Numbered from the stretch's first letter, positions 8,586 through 18,307 are shown. The stretch is DNA of 64,000 nt from [Muricauda] lutisoli (nom. illeg.) (GCF_017313105.1 NZ_JAFLND010000001.1:558001-622000), one strand, 5' to 3'. The notes: generated by a model not told the origin, from the letters alone. Numbers and translations are program-made.

Positions 8586-9239
8586 ATGAATTTCAACGAC
8601 CTGTTCCATTTTCTGGAAGAATTGCAACAAAACAATAACAAGGAATGGATGGATGCCAATCGTAAATGGTACAAATCCCTTCGGAACGATTTCATTGCTT
8701 GGCTTGACGATTTGGATATGACCATGGCCCAGCTCCATGATGATTATTACCCAACTCCTGGTAAAAAGGGCATCAACCGAATCAACAATAATTTGATGTT
8801 CCACCCGAACAAGCCCATTTATAAGGATCATTTTGGTGCTGGATTGGACAAAGCGCCCAATTCTGCAGATTTTTATATCGAGATTGGATTAAAACATTGT
8901 TTGTTGGCCGGTGGTCGCTGGCGACCCGATTCCAAAACCCTTCGCAGTATCCGCGATGCCATTGATTACAATGGGGAGGAACTCCAGAAGATACTGGACA
9001 AGCCGTCCTTTAAAAAAATGTTTGGTGGACTGTACAAAGACGAAAAACTGGTGTCATCTCCCAAGGGCTTTTCCAACGACCATCCACATATAGAATTGCT
9101 TCGCAACAAAACCTTTGCTGTGGAGTACGGGTTAACAAAGAAGGATGTGCTTAGCAATGATTTCAAGGAAAAAATCGTTGAAGTTTACAAGGAAATGCTT
9201 CCCTTTCGTCAATATTTGAACCAAGCCGTTACCGTTTAA
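8586..9239 (+). CDS. DUF2461 (TIGR02453) family protein
   Basis: A 217-residue protein whose homology begins at the ATG at 8586 (NFNDLFHFLEELQQNNNKEWMDANRKWY). Family landmarks include NRINNNLMFHPNKPIYKDHFGAGL near 75 and FYIEIGLKHCLLAGGRW near 100. The open frame reaches back to 8151, but that extension overlaps the AIM24 gene and translates the repeat tract, so it is discarded. The last four bases overlap the stop of the convergent M81 gene. Function is unknown; the protein appears cytoplasmic. Confidence 0.87.
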   Translation: MNFNDLFHFLEELQQNNNKEWMDANRKWYKSLRNDFIAWLDDLDMTMAQLHDDYYPTPGKKGINRINNNLMFHPNKPIYKDHFGAGLDKAPNSADFYIEIGLKHCLLAGGRWRPDSKTLRSIRDAIDYNGEELQKILDKPSFKKMFGGLYKDEKLVSSPKGFSNDHPHIELLRNKTFAVEYGLTKKDVLSNDFKEKIVEVYKEMLPFRQYLNQAVTV

Positions 9240-10792
9240 TCCAACTCATCTGAAGCCTTGATTAATCGTGCCGACAGGTCAGGGCGTTCCATATCCTTAT
9301 CATAAGGGAACATGGGCCTCATGATTCTTTTGTGGCCCAAGCGTTCTAGGTCTTGGTCGACCCCTCCAGGAGTCAATGCCATGATCCAGTCGCCTCTCAT
9401 ATTGTAAAGTTCGGGCACCAAATAGCCAATTTTAACCACGATGATGTCGGTTTCGCTCGGGATAAGCCCTAAGTCGGTAAAATCGGATTTCCTGTGATAG
9501 GGCTTCCTTTTTTTCGTCACGATAACATGTGCATTATCTACTTTTACCACGACCTCGGTTTCCGCATGTACATCACCCTGTTTAATGGCGGTAACTTCTC
9601 CAGTTAACATAAGAGGTGGAGCATACCTATCGTCTATTTCGGCACCAACAGGTGCACTTACTTCTCCACCCACACCGACTTTTATGGCTTCTTCTACCAA
9701 TTTCGGTCCGGGAATGGATGCATAAATCAACGATTTTCCATCTGCGGCATGGAATTCTTCTCGTTTTAAAAGTTCCGTTAAGGTCCAGGTAACATCGCCA
9801 GCACCGCCTGCGGTGGGGTTGTCCCCCATATCACTTAACATAAAAGGTTTTTTATTGCTCGCAAGGGCAAGTTCCAACGCTTCTTCATATGATTTTGTGG
9901 GGGCCACGAACTCAAATTTTTCGCGGACATCCCAAAAACTATTGGCCAGTTTTTCTGCTCCTTTGGTTATCTGCTGTTGGTCGTCTCCTGTTACCATGAC
10001 CACGGCATGGTTTCGCGGTTCATCGGCCCACGCGTAGCCTATCCATATGGCTGCATCGATAACACCTTCTTTTTGCTCCACTTCGGGCACTTTGGCATAC
10101 AGACTTTTTCCAGGCTCTACTCGGGTACTCGTTTTTTCTCCAGGCAGTAAGATGGGCACTGGAATCCACGCTTTATATTTTGGTTTACCTTTTCCGTTTT
10201 CCAATCTGGTGACCAGGTTTTCCACGGCCCGTTTGCGCGATTCCGTGGCATCCTCGTGTGGGGCCATACGGTAACAAGTGATCAAATCGGAGTGTTGTGC
10301 CAATCGTTTGGAAACATTTCCGTGCAGGTCCATGGAAGTGGATATCAGTACATCAGTTCCCACCACTTCGCGGATTCTTTTGATTAGATCCCCCTCTGGA
10401 TCGTCCAGTCCAACCACACTCATGGCGCCATGAATATCAAAAAATAATCCATCGTAAGGCATGTTTTCTTCCAACATTGTCAATGTTTTGCCCACCAATG
10501 ACTCATAGGCTTCACGGGTAACTGTCCCTCCCGGCAACGATTTTCCCACTAAAGTGGGAACCCACTCGGCCCGTTGCCTCAAAGAAGAATCTGCCTCCAT
10601 AAACGGGTAACGGTTAAATATGGAATCCCCGATTTTGGGATGAAAGGCTTCTTCATGGGTAAGGGCGGGCGAAAATGTACTGGATTCAATGCCCAGCCCT
10701 GCAATGGCTATACGGGGCAGTTTTTTTTCAGTGTTGTTCTTACAGCCTATCAGGATAACAATAAGGAATAGATAAACTAAGGGGTTGCGCAT
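9236..10792 (-). CDS. M81 (MlrC-like) family lipoprotein
   Basis: An exported member of the MlrC/M81 family, the group that includes the microcystin-degradation peptidase MlrC. The protein begins with a lipoprotein signal (LFLIVILIGC), then RIAIAGLGIESSTFSP, the family's conserved opening; DIHGAM and SMDLHGNVS are the expected metal-binding histidine motifs, and DMGDNPTAGGAGD opens the C-terminal MlrC domain. An in-frame ATG at 10819 would add nine polar residues; the ATG at 10792 places the signal peptide at the N-terminus and is preferred. Many M81 relatives act on non-microcystin substrates, so the activity is undetermined. Family members are often cytoplasmic; the lipoprotein leader here is a feature of this one. 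Confidence 0.85.
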   Translation of the reverse strand: MRNPLVYLFLIVILIGCKNNTEKKLPRIAIAGLGIESSTFSPALTHEEAFHPKIGDSIFNRYPFMEADSSLRQRAEWVPTLVGKSLPGGTVTREAYESLVGKTLTMLEENMPYDGLFFDIHGAMSVVGLDDPEGDLIKRIREVVGTDVLISTSMDLHGNVSKRLAQHSDLITCYRMAPHEDATESRKRAVENLVTRLENGKGKPKYKAWIPVPILLPGEKTSTRVEPGKSLYAKVPEVEQKEGVIDAAIWIGYAWADEPRNHAVVMVTGDDQQQITKGAEKLANSFWDVREKFEFVAPTKSYEEALELALASNKKPFMLSDMGDNPTAGGAGDVTWTLTELLKREEFHAADGKSLIYASIPGPKLVEEAIKVGVGGEVSAPVGAEIDDRYAPPLMLTGEVTAIKQGDVHAETEVVVKVDNAHVIVTKKRKPYHRKSDFTDLGLIPSETDIIVVKIGYLVPELYNMRGDWIMALTPGGVDQDLERLGHKRIMRPMFPYDKDMERPDLSARLIKASDELD

Positions 10793-10916
10793 GGTTTGTG
10801 GTTTGGTTGGTTTCATCAAAGTATAAATATCGACATTATTGTGATGGTGTCAAAAGAAGTGCTTAATTCAGAATGATAAATGGATAAGGCCTATATTTAG
10901 AAAAAACTTATTCATT

Positions 10917-11504
10917 TTGGCCAACGACAGAATCAGGAACATACAACGGGAACTACTATCGGACAACTGGTATTCCCTTGAAAAAATCACTTTTGAATAT
11001 TTACGTGACGATGGCATTTGGGAAAAGCAAATTCGCGAGTCTTATGACCGAGGCAATGGTGCAGCCATTCTTTTATATAATATTGAAAAGGGAAAGGTGG
11101 TACTAACGAAGCAGTTTCGAATGCCAACCTATGTAAATGGCAATGCCGATGGAATGATGATCGAGGTTTGTGCGGGTCTTTTGGAAAAGGGCAATGCCGA
11201 GGAAACCATTAAAATGGAGGTGGAAGAGGAGACAGGCTATAAAATTGACAGGGTTAAAAAGGTTTTTGAATCCTATATGTCACCAGGTTCGGTTACGGAA
11301 ATACTCCACTTTTTTATCGGGGCTTATGAAGATGGCATGAAAATCGGCGAAGGTGGCGGTGCTGAAGACGAAACAGAGAACATCGAGGTGTTGGAGCTGG
11401 ATTTTAAAAAAGCCATTGCTATGATGGAATCCGGTGAAATCAAAGATGCGAAAACTATCATGTTACTGCAATATGCCCAAGTTCAAGGGATTTTTGATCA
11501 GTAG
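10917..11504 (+). CDS. nudK: NUDIX hydrolase, GDP-mannose pyrophosphatase type (NudK)
   Basis: A 195-residue NUDIX enzyme closely resembling Escherichia coli NudK throughout: [46 protein letters not shown]-like, and [20 protein letters not shown]. The Nudix box is [23 protein letters not shown], where the usual basic residue before the first catalytic E is M. NudK hydrolyses GDP-mannose to GMP and mannose-1-phosphate. No ATG fits; the start is a TTG, aligned with the NudK N-terminus. The 3' end overlaps the convergent dacB gene by 7 nt. Confidence 0.88.
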   Translation: MANDRIRNIQRELLSDNWYSLEKITFEYLRDDGIWEKQIRESYDRGNGAAILLYNIEKGKVVLTKQFRMPTYVNGNADGMMIEVCAGLLEKGNAEETIKMEVEEETGYKIDRVKKVFESYMSPGSVTEILHFFIGAYEDGMKIGEGGGAEDETENIEVLELDFKKAIAMMESGEIKDAKTIMLLQYAQVQGIFDQ

Positions 11505-12781
11505 TTTTCGTACAGTTTTTTTAAGGTAGTGTAGATGGTTTCCCTGATTTTTATGGAGGGTACCCTAAAATGGTTGTTCATAAAACTAAAGATGAGTAGT
11601 TTGCCCGATTTCGTTTTTACATACCCGCTTACATTGTAGTTGTTGCCAACAGATCCTGATTTGGCAAAAAGAAAAGCTTCTGTGGTCGGGTCTTCCCATT
11701 GTTCAACGGTGCTATCGGGTCCCCACATCGGAAAAATGGCGAATAGGCGTTCTTCCGGAATTTCCCTGTGTAATTTTTGAAGGATCTGTACAAAGGACCT
11801 TGGTGTGAACAAATTATATCTGGAAAGCCCCGAACCATCCACCCAGCGAGGTTGGTGTTCCAAATCCTTTAAGTGGTTTTCCAACATATAGCCAATGACT
11901 TTTTTAGTGCTCAGTGTATCGGAAATCATACCGGAGGCAGCCAACAATAGTTGTTCGGCCAAAAAGTTATCGCTTTCAAAAAGCATGCGTTTGTAAATGG
12001 AGTCCGTCTCAATGCCGTATAAAGTTTGCTTTTCGCCTTCGGGGACATGTGGGGTCAAGAAAATCTCATTTCCCGTGGCAGTTTCCAATAATTGCTTTAT
12101 TAAACTATCGCTGGTCACATAAGGAACCTCCAAAGTATCTTGTTCCATTGGGGCAATGTAAAATTGATTGTGGAACTCTTCTCGTTTTATGACGGTATCC
12201 TTAACGGTAATTTGATTTTTGAAATTCTCGGGAGAAATCTTCAAACTGTCGTTGTTGGAAATGGTGACTACATTGCCGTAAAGTGGTATTGTAGATTTTT
12301 CTGGGGAGAAATAGGTGTCGTAATCTTCCCATGCCCAACCAGGTCCATATCGCTCTTCGCTATGGTTTTTGGTATAAAGTGCTATGGTTTCTTGATTTTG
12401 CAACCAACGTATTGCTGTACTGTCTTTAAAATAAGGATGCAACCAAGATGGGTCACCGGTTCCTTCTACAAATAACGTATCGTTGGCCACTATGTATTTT
12501 AAGGTCGGTATGTTTTTGGGGAGTAGTTTTAGGCCTGTATATAAGGTTGAAATCTTGGTATTGCTGGCAGGAGTAAAATATTTATCGCCATTACGGTTAT
12601 AGATTTCTTTTTGGGTATTGGCATCCGTTATTACCAGACCATGAAATGAGTTCCCCAGATGATTATTGTTCAATTGGGAGTTGACCATCTTTTTGGTGGA
12701 ATTACACCCAATCAAAAGAAATGAAATCAATAATAATTTAAAAATCAACAAGTTATATAGGTTCCTGTTTAATGGGTACAT
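11498..12781 (-). CDS. dacB: D-alanyl-D-alanine carboxypeptidase/endopeptidase, PBP4 class (peptidase S13)
   Basis: A 427-residue lipoprotein (lipobox LLIGC, C26) with all three penicillin-binding motifs: S73-N-T-K76 (ASNTKIS), the SDN triad in [12 protein letters not shown], and KSGS in [16 protein letters not shown] in place of the usual [13 protein letters not shown] is also typical of S13 enzymes. It is expected in the periplasm anchored to a membrane, trimming peptidoglycan stem peptides or opening cross-links. It is monocistronic and convergent with nudK. Confidence 0.92.
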   Translation of the reverse strand: MYPLNRNLYNLLIFKLLLISFLLIGCNSTKKMVNSQLNNNHLGNSFHGLVITDANTQKEIYNRNGDKYFTPASNTKISTLYTGLKLLPKNIPTLKYIVANDTLFVEGTGDPSWLHPYFKDSTAIRWLQNQETIALYTKNHSEERYGPGWAWEDYDTYFSPEKSTIPLYGNVVTISNNDSLKISPENFKNQITVKDTVIKREEFHNQFYIAPMEQDTLEVPYVTSDSLIKQLLETATGNEIFLTPHVPEGEKQTLYGIETDSIYKRMLFESDNFLAEQLLLAASGMISDTLSTKKVIGYMLENHLKDLEHQPRWVDGSGLSRYNLFTPRSFVQILQKLHREIPEERLFAIFPMWGPDSTVEQWEDPTTEAFLFAKSGSVGNNYNVSGYVKTKSGKLLIFSFMNNHFRVPSIKIRETIYTTLKKLYENY

Positions 12782-12900
12782 ATGTGCAGTTCATCGATTT
12801 TAACAACAAGTTGTTCAATTTTTAACTGGAAATTGAGCTATGTAAACGGCTTTTTTAGTAATTTTAAAAACAACCTAATACCCAATTTAATCAAATTAGT

Positions 12901-13098
12901 ATGCCTAGAGCTATGTTAGATTACACCAAAACAATCCTTCAAAAGGTGAGTTTTGATGTTAAACTCTTCGCTAGGGAACTCAAGAAAGCTATTTCGAGAT
13001 TATTACCCAGTGAAGTGAACGAACTTAGAATCTGGTTGCAATTTTTTATTGTGGACAAACCAGAATTACAACCAACATTATTACTATTAAAAGCCTAA
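12901..13098 (+). CDS. Small conserved flavobacterial protein, function unknown
   Basis: A 65-residue helical, mildly basic protein: MLDYTKTILQKVSFD, then a KELKKA-like helix, ending PELQPTLLLLKA. I recall near-identical small proteins in many Flavobacteriia, always unassigned. The gene has its own strong terminator 11 nt after the stop, supporting real transcription. The ATG at 12901 is used; the ATG at 12913 is equally possible. No signal peptide, membrane segment or known domain. Confidence 0.72.
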   Translation: MPRAMLDYTKTILQKVSFDVKLFARELKKAISRLLPSEVNELRIWLQFFIVDKPELQPTLLLLKA

Positions 13099-13108
13099 AA
13101 CACTACCG

Positions 13109-13136
13109 AGAGCCGCTGAAAAGCGGCTCTTTTAAT
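13109..13136 (+). terminator. Rho-independent terminator of the 65-residue gene
   Basis: Perfect 9-bp stem AGAGCCGCT / AGCGGCTCT with a GAAA tetraloop, followed by TTTTAATTTTT. It overlaps the last codons of the convergent oxyR gene. Confidence 0.88.
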
Positions 13137-14073
13137 TTTTGGCCAAGGGACTGATGATTTTCACATCCTGAAACGCAATGGCACCACGAACAATACTTGA
13201 GATAACTTCTCTCAAAGCATCTGTTATTTGTATTTTCAGTTCACTTTTATGGTAGATCAAACTTATTTCCCTAGCTGGTACGGGGTTTTTAAAAGTTTTG
13301 AGGTTTGCTTTTTTGTCCTCTTCCAAATGAAGGGTGTTCAAATACGGCAGCAATGTCATGCCCATCCCTTCGTCGGCTAAACTCACCAAGGTCTCAAAAC
13401 TTCCGCTTTCTATTTTAAATTGCTCTCCAAGTCTACTTTTTGAAGCTTTGCACAAGTTGATTACCCCTTCACGAAAACAGTGACCGTCTTGCAAAAGCAG
13501 GATATCGTTCACATCCAAATGTTCCGTGGTCAATTCAACCTCGGACGCCAATCGATGATTTTTAGGAACATAGCCCACAAAAGGCTCATAATACAAAGGG
13601 CGTTCTTTGATGAACTCGATTTCCAACGGAGTGGCCGCTATACCGGCGTCTAAATGTCCGTCCAAAATATTTTTGATCATGGTTTGCGTTGATTGCTCCT
13701 TAATGATCAGGTTTACTTTGGGGTATTTTTTAATAAAGGCATTTAAGAACATCGGGAGCAATGTAGGCATTACGGTAGGGATTATGCCAAGCGTATAATC
13801 GCCTCCAATGTATCCTTTGTCTTGGTCAACTATATCTTTTATGCGTTCTGCTTCGGCGACAATGTTCTTTGCCTGTGCCACAATTTTTTCACCAACCTCT
13901 GTAATGGATATGGGCTTTTTACTCCGATCAAAAATCAGTACGTCCAACTCATCTTCCAGTTTTTGCACCTGCATGCTCAGGGTAGGTTGGGTAACAAAGC
14001 TCTTTTCCGCGGCCAGAGTAAAGTTCTTGTGCTCGGCAACGGCTAGCACATATTGAAGTTGGGTAATCGTCAT
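13132..14073 (-). CDS. oxyR: Hydrogen-peroxide sensor/regulator OxyR (LysR family)
   Basis: A 313-residue LysR-type regulator. The winged helix-turn-helix covers residues 1-60 (FTLAAEKSFVTQPTLSMQVQKLE) and the periplasmic-binding-like sensor domain covers 90-300. C199 in DGHCFREGV and C208 in INLCKA fall at the same numbers as the redox-active cysteine pair of E. coli OxyR, so peroxide sensing through a disulfide is well supported. The gene is alone between two terminators. Its targets are not evident here; no catalase or Dps gene is adjacent. Confidence 0.92.
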   Translation of the reverse strand: MTITQLQYVLAVAEHKNFTLAAEKSFVTQPTLSMQVQKLEDELDVLIFDRSKKPISITEVGEKIVAQAKNIVAEAERIKDIVDQDKGYIGGDYTLGIIPTVMPTLLPMFLNAFIKKYPKVNLIIKEQSTQTMIKNILDGHLDAGIAATPLEIEFIKERPLYYEPFVGYVPKNHRLASEVELTTEHLDVNDILLLQDGHCFREGVINLCKASKSRLGEQFKIESGSFETLVSLADEGMGMTLLPYLNTLHLEEDKKANLKTFKNPVPAREISLIYHKSELKIQITDALREVISSIVRGAIAFQDVKIISPLAKN

Positions 14074-14163
14074 TCAAGTATAAGTTTATGGTATAAAAGT
14101 ATAAAAAACTATCAGGCTAATCTATAGAAAAAAGGGAATCCTGAAAATGTAAACAGGCATAAA

Positions 14164-14195
14164 AACAAAAAGCCTGCAAACGGCAGGCTTTCTTT
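14164..14195 (-). terminator. Terminator after the DUF2141 gene
   Basis: Seven-bp stem AGCCTGC / GCAGGCT; on the minus strand it is followed by TTTTTGTTTTT. It separates DUF2141 from oxyR. Confidence 0.85.
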
Positions 14196-14215
14196 TGATT
14201 GATGATTTTTTTTGA

Positions 14216-14635
14216 CTAGAACCGGATATTCATTTCCAAATCCTCATTGCCCACGGTAAACTTCGCACTATTAAATGTGGGTGGACCCATTGCCATATCG
14301 TTACCGGACATTCCATAGCTTTCTTTCGGCATTCCATTGGACTGATAATCCATACGGTTGTTTTCATTGGCATCGTGCATTGCCATAATGGCATAATTGC
14401 CAGGAGAGACATTGGTAAACGTCAAGGTTACTTTTCCATTTGTAATGGCACTTTGAAGGTTTTGTAGCCCCTGTCCTTTCATAAAGGTATCTTCGGTATG
14501 AAGGCCGGCCAATACTTTACCTTCATCGCTGGTTATGTTGTCAATGGTGATCGTAATGTCGATTCCTGGTTTTTCTTGTGCCATGGCGATGATACTCACA
14601 AAGAAGAAACTTAATGCTAGTGTTACAGTTTTCAT
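14216..14635 (-). CDS. DUF2141 domain secreted protein
   Basis: A 139-residue exported protein: a Sec signal peptide (MKTVTLALSFFFVSIIAMAQ) then a DUF2141 domain of about 115 residues (DITITIDNITSDEGKVLAGL ... YAIMAMHDANENNRMD). The domain is a small beta-sandwich predicted outside the cytoplasm. The frame is open to 14737, but the ATG at 14635 starts the signal peptide directly. It is divergent from the TonB receptor gene across 213 nt, so the two may be co-regulated. Function unknown. Confidence 0.88.
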   Translation of the reverse strand: MKTVTLALSFFFVSIIAMAQEKPGIDITITIDNITSDEGKVLAGLHTEDTFMKGQGLQNLQSAITNGKVTLTFTNVSPGNYAIMAMHDANENNRMDYQSNGMPKESYGMSGNDMAMGPPTFNSAKFTVGNEDLEMNIRF

Positions 14636-14848
14636 AATGTTTGTTTTTGATGTTTTATATGCTTCAAAATTCATGAAGTAGCTGATCTTATAAAATTTCA
14701 TCCTACCGAAATGTTGATTTTTTGGAGTGAACTGCAAAGTGAAAATTGCAATTCAATTCGGTTAGAAAAAACTACAATTGGGTATTTCGTTTTGGTTTGG
14801 CTCAATGCTGAAGGGGAAATTTGTGGCATCAATCAAAAACGAACGGTC

Positions 14849-17011
14849 ATGAAAATCTTCAGCAATCTAATCACCTTATTACTATGCACGGGAACTGTTT
14901 TTTCGCAACAGTCCATAACAGGAAAAGTTACCGATGCCAAAAACAACCCGATCGAAGGGGCCAACATTTATCTGGAAGGTACTTACGATGGTGCTTCTTC
15001 GGACCCCAATGGAAACTTTAGTTTCGAGACTACCGAAGAAGGACTTCAAACGCTTATAGTTTCCATGTTATCCTTTGAGCCCCACCGCGAGGCCGGTGAC
15101 ATTGGCTATTTCAAGAATCTGCACATTACATTGATGGAGTCCGTGAATTCGTTGTCGGGAGTTACCTTGACGGCAGGTACTTTTGAGGCAGGGGATAATT
15201 CCAAGGTGTCGGTACTGAAACCGCTCGATATTGTTACCACGGCTGGGGCTGCTGGGGATTTTGTGGCCGCTTTGCAGACATTGCCCGGCACCACAACGGT
15301 AAATGAGGACGGCCGTTTGTTCGTTAGGGGAGGTACCGCAGGAGAGACACAGGTTTTTATAGATGGGCTGCGCGTTTTTCAACCCTTTAATGCGACACCG
15401 AACAACACACCTACCCGTGGTAGGTTTTCGCCCTTTCTTTTTAAGGGGATTTCCTTTAGCACTGGTGGCTATTCGGCCGAATATGGCCAAGCCCTCTCCA
15501 GTGTGCTATTGCTGAACACCACGGATGTACCTTTACAAGAGAAAACGGATGTTTCCATAATGAGTGTTGGCGGTGGTGTTGGTCATACAAGAATTTGGGG
15601 TGACCAATCGTTGAGCATCAACACGAATTATTTGAATCTTGCCCCATATGAAGCGTTGATTCCCTCTACCCAAGGAGTCCGTTGGAACAGTCCGTACGAA
15701 TCTGTCTCTGGTGAAGCGGTTTTTAGGAGCCGAGGAGAAAAGAGCATGTTCAAATTGTACACGGGATTCAACCACACCAATTTGGATATTGAACAGGAGG
15801 ATATCAATTTTGAAGATTATGTACGTTTCCGGCTCAAGAACAATAACCTATACTTTAATTCGTCCTATAAATACTATTTCGCCAACGACTGGAGCTTGAC
15901 CTCAGGAGCTTCCATAGCTTGGGATTCCAATGATATTGAAATTGAGGAGGACAGGGTGGATATCGGGGAAACATCAATGCACCTTAAGGTAAAGGCCCGC
16001 AAAAATTTCAGTAATCGGTATGATTTGAGTTTTGGGGCGGAATATTTCCATACCAATTTTGATGAAACCTTTACCGATACGGATGTGGATGCTTTCAAAA
16101 GCGGATATTCTGATGGCCTGTGGGTGGCCTTTGCGGAATCCGATATCTTTTTGAGCAATAAATTCGCTATGAAACTGGGCGTTCGGGCCACCCATAGTAG
16201 TTTGTTGGATGGTTTTGAAATGTCACCTCGCGTGTCCTTGGCCTACAAACCAGGAGAAGAAGGCCAGTTTTCCTTGGCTTACGGCGATTTTTACCAGAGG
16301 CCGCTCTCCGATGTGGTAAAGTTTGATCAAGACTTGGAGATGGAGAAAGCATCCCACTACATTATTAACTACCAATACATCAACAACGGAAAAACCTTTA
16401 GAACCGAGTTTTATTATAAGGACTATGACCGTTTGATCAAATTTGATACGGATGTGCCACAGTTCAATTCAATGTATACGAACTCGGGAGGAGGCTATGC
16501 CAAAGGCATCGATGTTTTTTGGAGGGATAGTAAGAGCATTGATAATTTGGATTATTGGTTCTCTTATTCCTTTCTGGACACTGAACGCGACTATCGAAAC
16601 TTTCCTGAAAAGGCAACTCCGAACTTTGCACCAAAACATAATATTTCATTGGTCACCAAATATTGGGTGGATAAGCTGCGCTCACAGGTTGGACTGTCGT
16701 ATTCTTATGGATCGGGGAGGCCATATCACAATCCGAACAACCCTGGGTTTATGGAAGAGCGAACCAAATCGTACAATAATTTGAGTTTTAATTGGGCCTA
16801 CTTGATCGATCAACAAAAGATCTTATACTTCTCCATAAGCAATTTATTGAGCATCATTAACGTCAGTAATTATCAATATACCGATGTCCCGGATGTAAAT
16901 GGATTCTATGATCGAAGAGCGATCACGCCACCTGCGGATAGCTTTTTCTTTGTTGGGTTCTTTTGGACCATCAGCACCGATGGTAAAAGCAATCAATTGG
17001 ACAACCTTTAG
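14849..17011 (+). CDS. TonB-dependent outer-membrane receptor with carboxypeptidase-like regulatory domain
   Basis: A 720-residue outer-membrane protein. A signal peptide (cleavage after VFSQ) is followed by a carboxypeptidase regulatory-like (CarboxypepD_reg) beta-sandwich (SITGKVTDAKNNPIEGANIYLEG), a plug domain with LFVRGGTAGETQVFIDGLRV at about 155, and a beta-barrel. The last residues are mostly polar and do not end in a classical aromatic. The frame extends upstream to 14711, but 14849 starts at the signal peptide. No SusD partner follows, so it is not a polysaccharide-locus SusC; the substrate could be iron, vitamin or peptide. The small neighbour DUF2141 is the only candidate partner. 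Confidence 0.9.
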   Translation: MKIFSNLITLLLCTGTVFSQQSITGKVTDAKNNPIEGANIYLEGTYDGASSDPNGNFSFETTEEGLQTLIVSMLSFEPHREAGDIGYFKNLHITLMESVNSLSGVTLTAGTFEAGDNSKVSVLKPLDIVTTAGAAGDFVAALQTLPGTTTVNEDGRLFVRGGTAGETQVFIDGLRVFQPFNATPNNTPTRGRFSPFLFKGISFSTGGYSAEYGQALSSVLLLNTTDVPLQEKTDVSIMSVGGGVGHTRIWGDQSLSINTNYLNLAPYEALIPSTQGVRWNSPYESVSGEAVFRSRGEKSMFKLYTGFNHTNLDIEQEDINFEDYVRFRLKNNNLYFNSSYKYYFANDWSLTSGASIAWDSNDIEIEEDRVDIGETSMHLKVKARKNFSNRYDLSFGAEYFHTNFDETFTDTDVDAFKSGYSDGLWVAFAESDIFLSNKFAMKLGVRATHSSLLDGFEMSPRVSLAYKPGEEGQFSLAYGDFYQRPLSDVVKFDQDLEMEKASHYIINYQYINNGKTFRTEFYYKDYDRLIKFDTDVPQFNSMYTNSGGGYAKGIDVFWRDSKSIDNLDYWFSYSFLDTERDYRNFPEKATPNFAPKHNISLVTKYWVDKLRSQVGLSYSYGSGRPYHNPNNPGFMEERTKSYNNLSFNWAYLIDQQKILYFSISNLLSIINVSNYQYTDVPDVNGFYDRRAITPPADSFFFVGFFWTISTDGKSNQLDNL

Positions 17012-17012
17012 G

Positions 17013-17435
17013 TTACTGTTGCATTTTTAGATAGTAGTCCACAGAATGCTTTCCAGATCCATATACAATAAAGAACAGTGTGGCCAATAGCACAATAATG
17101 GACAACATAAGATTATTGGTGTTCATTTCGCCGAGAAAATTGGTCAGGATTGCACCAAAGATTATCGGTATCTGGGCAATAGCTGCCCATCGGGTAAGCA
17201 GCCCAACAACAATGAGTATACCTCCCACAAAATGGGCAGGAATCAAATAGTGAAGAAAAATCATGCCACCGGGAACCTCTTCGAACGGTTCGGCCAATCG
17301 CTCCATTTCTTCATAGTTGGTCATAAATTCAATGCCTTTTACAAAAAGAACAACGCCAAGCAATATGCGGATCAGGTCCAAAATAAGATAGGTATGGGCA
17401 TTGGCCCATTTGTTGAGGTTTTTGATTAGACCCAT
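17013..17435 (-). CDS. DoxX family membrane protein
   Basis: A 140-residue protein with four predicted membrane helices (LILDLIRILLGVVLFVKGIEF, FLHYLIPAHFVGGILIVVGLL, AAIAQIPIIFGAILTNF, LSIIVLLATLFFIVYG). It matches the DoxX/DoxX-like family of small quinone-related or redox-linked membrane proteins. The frame extends to 17474, but the ATG at 17435 (MGLIKNLNKW) fits homologues better. It is convergent with the TonB receptor, one base apart. Confidence 0.82.
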   Translation of the reverse strand: MGLIKNLNKWANAHTYLILDLIRILLGVVLFVKGIEFMTNYEEMERLAEPFEEVPGGMIFLHYLIPAHFVGGILIVVGLLTRWAAIAQIPIIFGAILTNFLGEMNTNNLMLSIIVLLATLFFIVYGSGKHSVDYYLKMQQ

Positions 17436-17555
17436 GGCGATGAAGTTTAAAGGTTTAGTATATAAGTTACTCATTTATAGGTATATATAAAAGAGAATCC
17501 TTACAAAAGTCTATAAAAACCGTAGGAATGGTGTAATATAATGTACAAATGAACT

Positions 17556-18035
17556 TTAGGAGGCGTTCAAATTCAATTCCATTTGTATATCACTGCGGGC
17601 GTAAGGAGAAGCAATATTGGTCATTTCGCTGAATCCCAGTTTTTTGTACAAAGCTATTGCAGGTGCTAACTTTCGGTTGCTCTCCAAAAATATTTTATTG
17701 GCACCCAACCGTTTAGCTTGGTTAATGATATGTTGCCCCAATAGTTTTCCAATACCCTTGCCCTGGGCTTTTGGAGAAACTCCCATTTTGGAGAGTTCAA
17801 AATCATAACCCTCATATTTGCAGGGTATCAATGCACAGACTCCTACAGGAACATCATCACATAGGGCAACAGCGATATAACCGCCTTTGTCCAAAATATA
17901 TTCTTTTGGGTTTTGGAGTATAATCCGGTCCATTTCCTCAATTTTAAAATACTTGATGATCCATTCCTCATTCAGGCTCCTAAAGGCATCTTTGTAGGCT
18001 TCCGAATAGGGAACAATTCTGTAGGATGAATCCAT
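17556..18035 (-). CDS. GNAT family N-acetyltransferase
   Basis: A 159-residue GCN5-related acetyltransferase. The acetyl-CoA pyrophosphate-binding signature is PKAQGKGIGKLL (Q/RxxGxG/A) at about residue 98; LESNRKLAPAIALYKKLGF is motif B. It is monocistronic. The substrate cannot be inferred. Confidence 0.88.
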   Translation of the reverse strand: MDSSYRIVPYSEAYKDAFRSLNEEWIIKYFKIEEMDRIILQNPKEYILDKGGYIAVALCDDVPVGVCALIPCKYEGYDFELSKMGVSPKAQGKGIGKLLGQHIINQAKRLGANKIFLESNRKLAPAIALYKKLGFSEMTNIASPYARSDIQMELNLNAS

Positions 18036-18147
18036 TTTGAGGAAATTTTGGAGATATCCCGTAAAAATAAACCGAAATACAGAACAATTGGTAAGCTGGA
18101 ATCCAATTTTTTAGGAGTAAAAGTGACTTATCTTTCAATTTCAACTG

Positions 18148-18206
18148 CCGTTCAACGAAAAAATTATCTGTTCGACGATAAAATAATTAGATTTACATTA
18201 AGTTTA
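18148..18206 (+). promoter_or_regulatory. Candidate LytTR-type direct repeats and -7 element upstream of PorP/SprF
   Basis: Two similar 11-mers, CCGTTCAACGA at 18148 and CTGTTCGACGA at 18168, are 20 nt apart. Both resemble the AlgR/LytTR core CCGTTCGTC. TAAGTTTA at 18199-18206 matches the -7 consensus in 7 of 8 positions. The site sits in the 272-nt gap between the GNAT and PorP genes; a 79-codon open frame there has no support. Confidence 0.45.
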
Positions 18207-18307
18207 GTGGTAAAATTCTTACAAGTCCCAAATCTTGCGAATGAAAAACTTAAACAAATATCAACCTGTCCCAATCAGGAATATTAACCTACAAATCCCA
18301 ATCGGCT

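Noticed and set aside
14074-14135. OxyR-type operator (ATAG/CTAT words) upstream of oxyR
   Set aside because: CTAT and ATAG occur at 14109-14127 but with 11-nt spacing in the wrong order for the ATAG-N7-CTAT pattern; not convincing.
18048-18287. 79-codon open frame in the GNAT-PorP gap
   Set aside because: No recognisable domain, and it coincides with candidate promoter elements.
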